Shown piece after piece: positions 63,923-64,000 of a stretch of 64,000 nucleotides of DNA. Below the pieces are notes generated by a model. That model was given only the letters and a program-made list of their open reading frames with translations, was not told the DNA's origin and made no database searches. Both the position numbers and the translations under genes were made by a program. How positions within the stretch are numbered: the first letter of the stretch is position 1; every line of letters starts with the position of its first letter. The stretch lies in the NCBI GenBank assembly GCA_964020975.1, contig OZ026626.1, forward strand, positions 15,918,171 to 15,982,170. The letters run 5' to 3'. The DNA comes from Hermodice carunculata. Taxonomy: Eukaryota; Annelida; Polychaeta; Eunicida; Amphinomidae.

Positions 63923-64000
63923 ATGCCAAGGCTATCCAAAATGGACATGGCAAGAGCCATAGGTTGCATTGAAGCCGGTGAAAGTTGCTGAGCTGTCGCA
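63923..64000 (+). pseudogene. Start of a Tc1/mariner-type transposase, cut by the window edge
   Basis: From ATG 63923 the frame reads MPRLSKMDMARAIGCIEAG, then ESC, a TGA stop, and AVA. This is the beginning of the paired-type helix-turn-helix DNA-binding domain of Tc1-like transposases, which normally has Arg between SC and AVA. A CGA to TGA change, the commonest decay at CpG, explains the stop. The rest lies beyond base 64000, so the length and other damage cannot be judged. Confidence 0.6.

Overview
This is AT-rich, gene-poor animal DNA. Dinucleotide, trinucleotide and tetranucleotide repeats, tRNA-derived SINEs, small inverted-repeat DNA transposons, LINEs and LTR elements fill most of the 64 kb. 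The one convincing host gene is a receptor joining C-type lectin, LDL-receptor class A, leucine-rich-repeat and seven-helix regions, an architecture close to mollusc GRL101 and the relaxin-receptor-like (type C) LGRs. Together with the transposon mix this suggests a marine bilaterian invertebrate, perhaps a mollusc or other lophotrochozoan. The phylum is an inference and cannot be proved from this window.

Layout. 0-3 kb holds a 16-bp perfect hairpin and a broken gene fragment of an uncharacterised cysteine-rich invertebrate protein family. 5.26-8.51 kb is the large 3' coding exon of the receptor on the + strand; its first exons are not recognisable here. 8.5-38.6 kb is intergenic or intronic, with many microsatellites, a Tc1-type MITE (17.49-17.77), a large inverted repeat (22.4-23.9), a pogo-type MITE (26.45-26.63), two 33-bp-period minisatellites (28.28 and 32.14) and a hairpin enclosing a (TA)n tract (34.53-34.69). 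38.66-40.7 kb is a Jockey/CR1/L2-group LINE on the minus strand. 41-45 kb carries SINE heads, a LINE 3' fragment, a MITE with about 60-bp termini and an L2-like 3' tail.

47.09-62.08 kb is one old, broken BEL/Pao LTR retrotransposon on the minus strand, invaded by at least three other elements: a LINE inside its 5' LTR, a CpG-rich foldback element between gag and protease, and a Penelope-like reverse transcriptase element between protease and reverse transcriptase. The last 80 bases open a Tc1/mariner transposase that runs off the window.

No operon, CRISPR array, rRNA or intact tRNA gene was seen. The receptor is the only candidate for a working protein; almost everything else is a layered record of transposition and repeat expansion.
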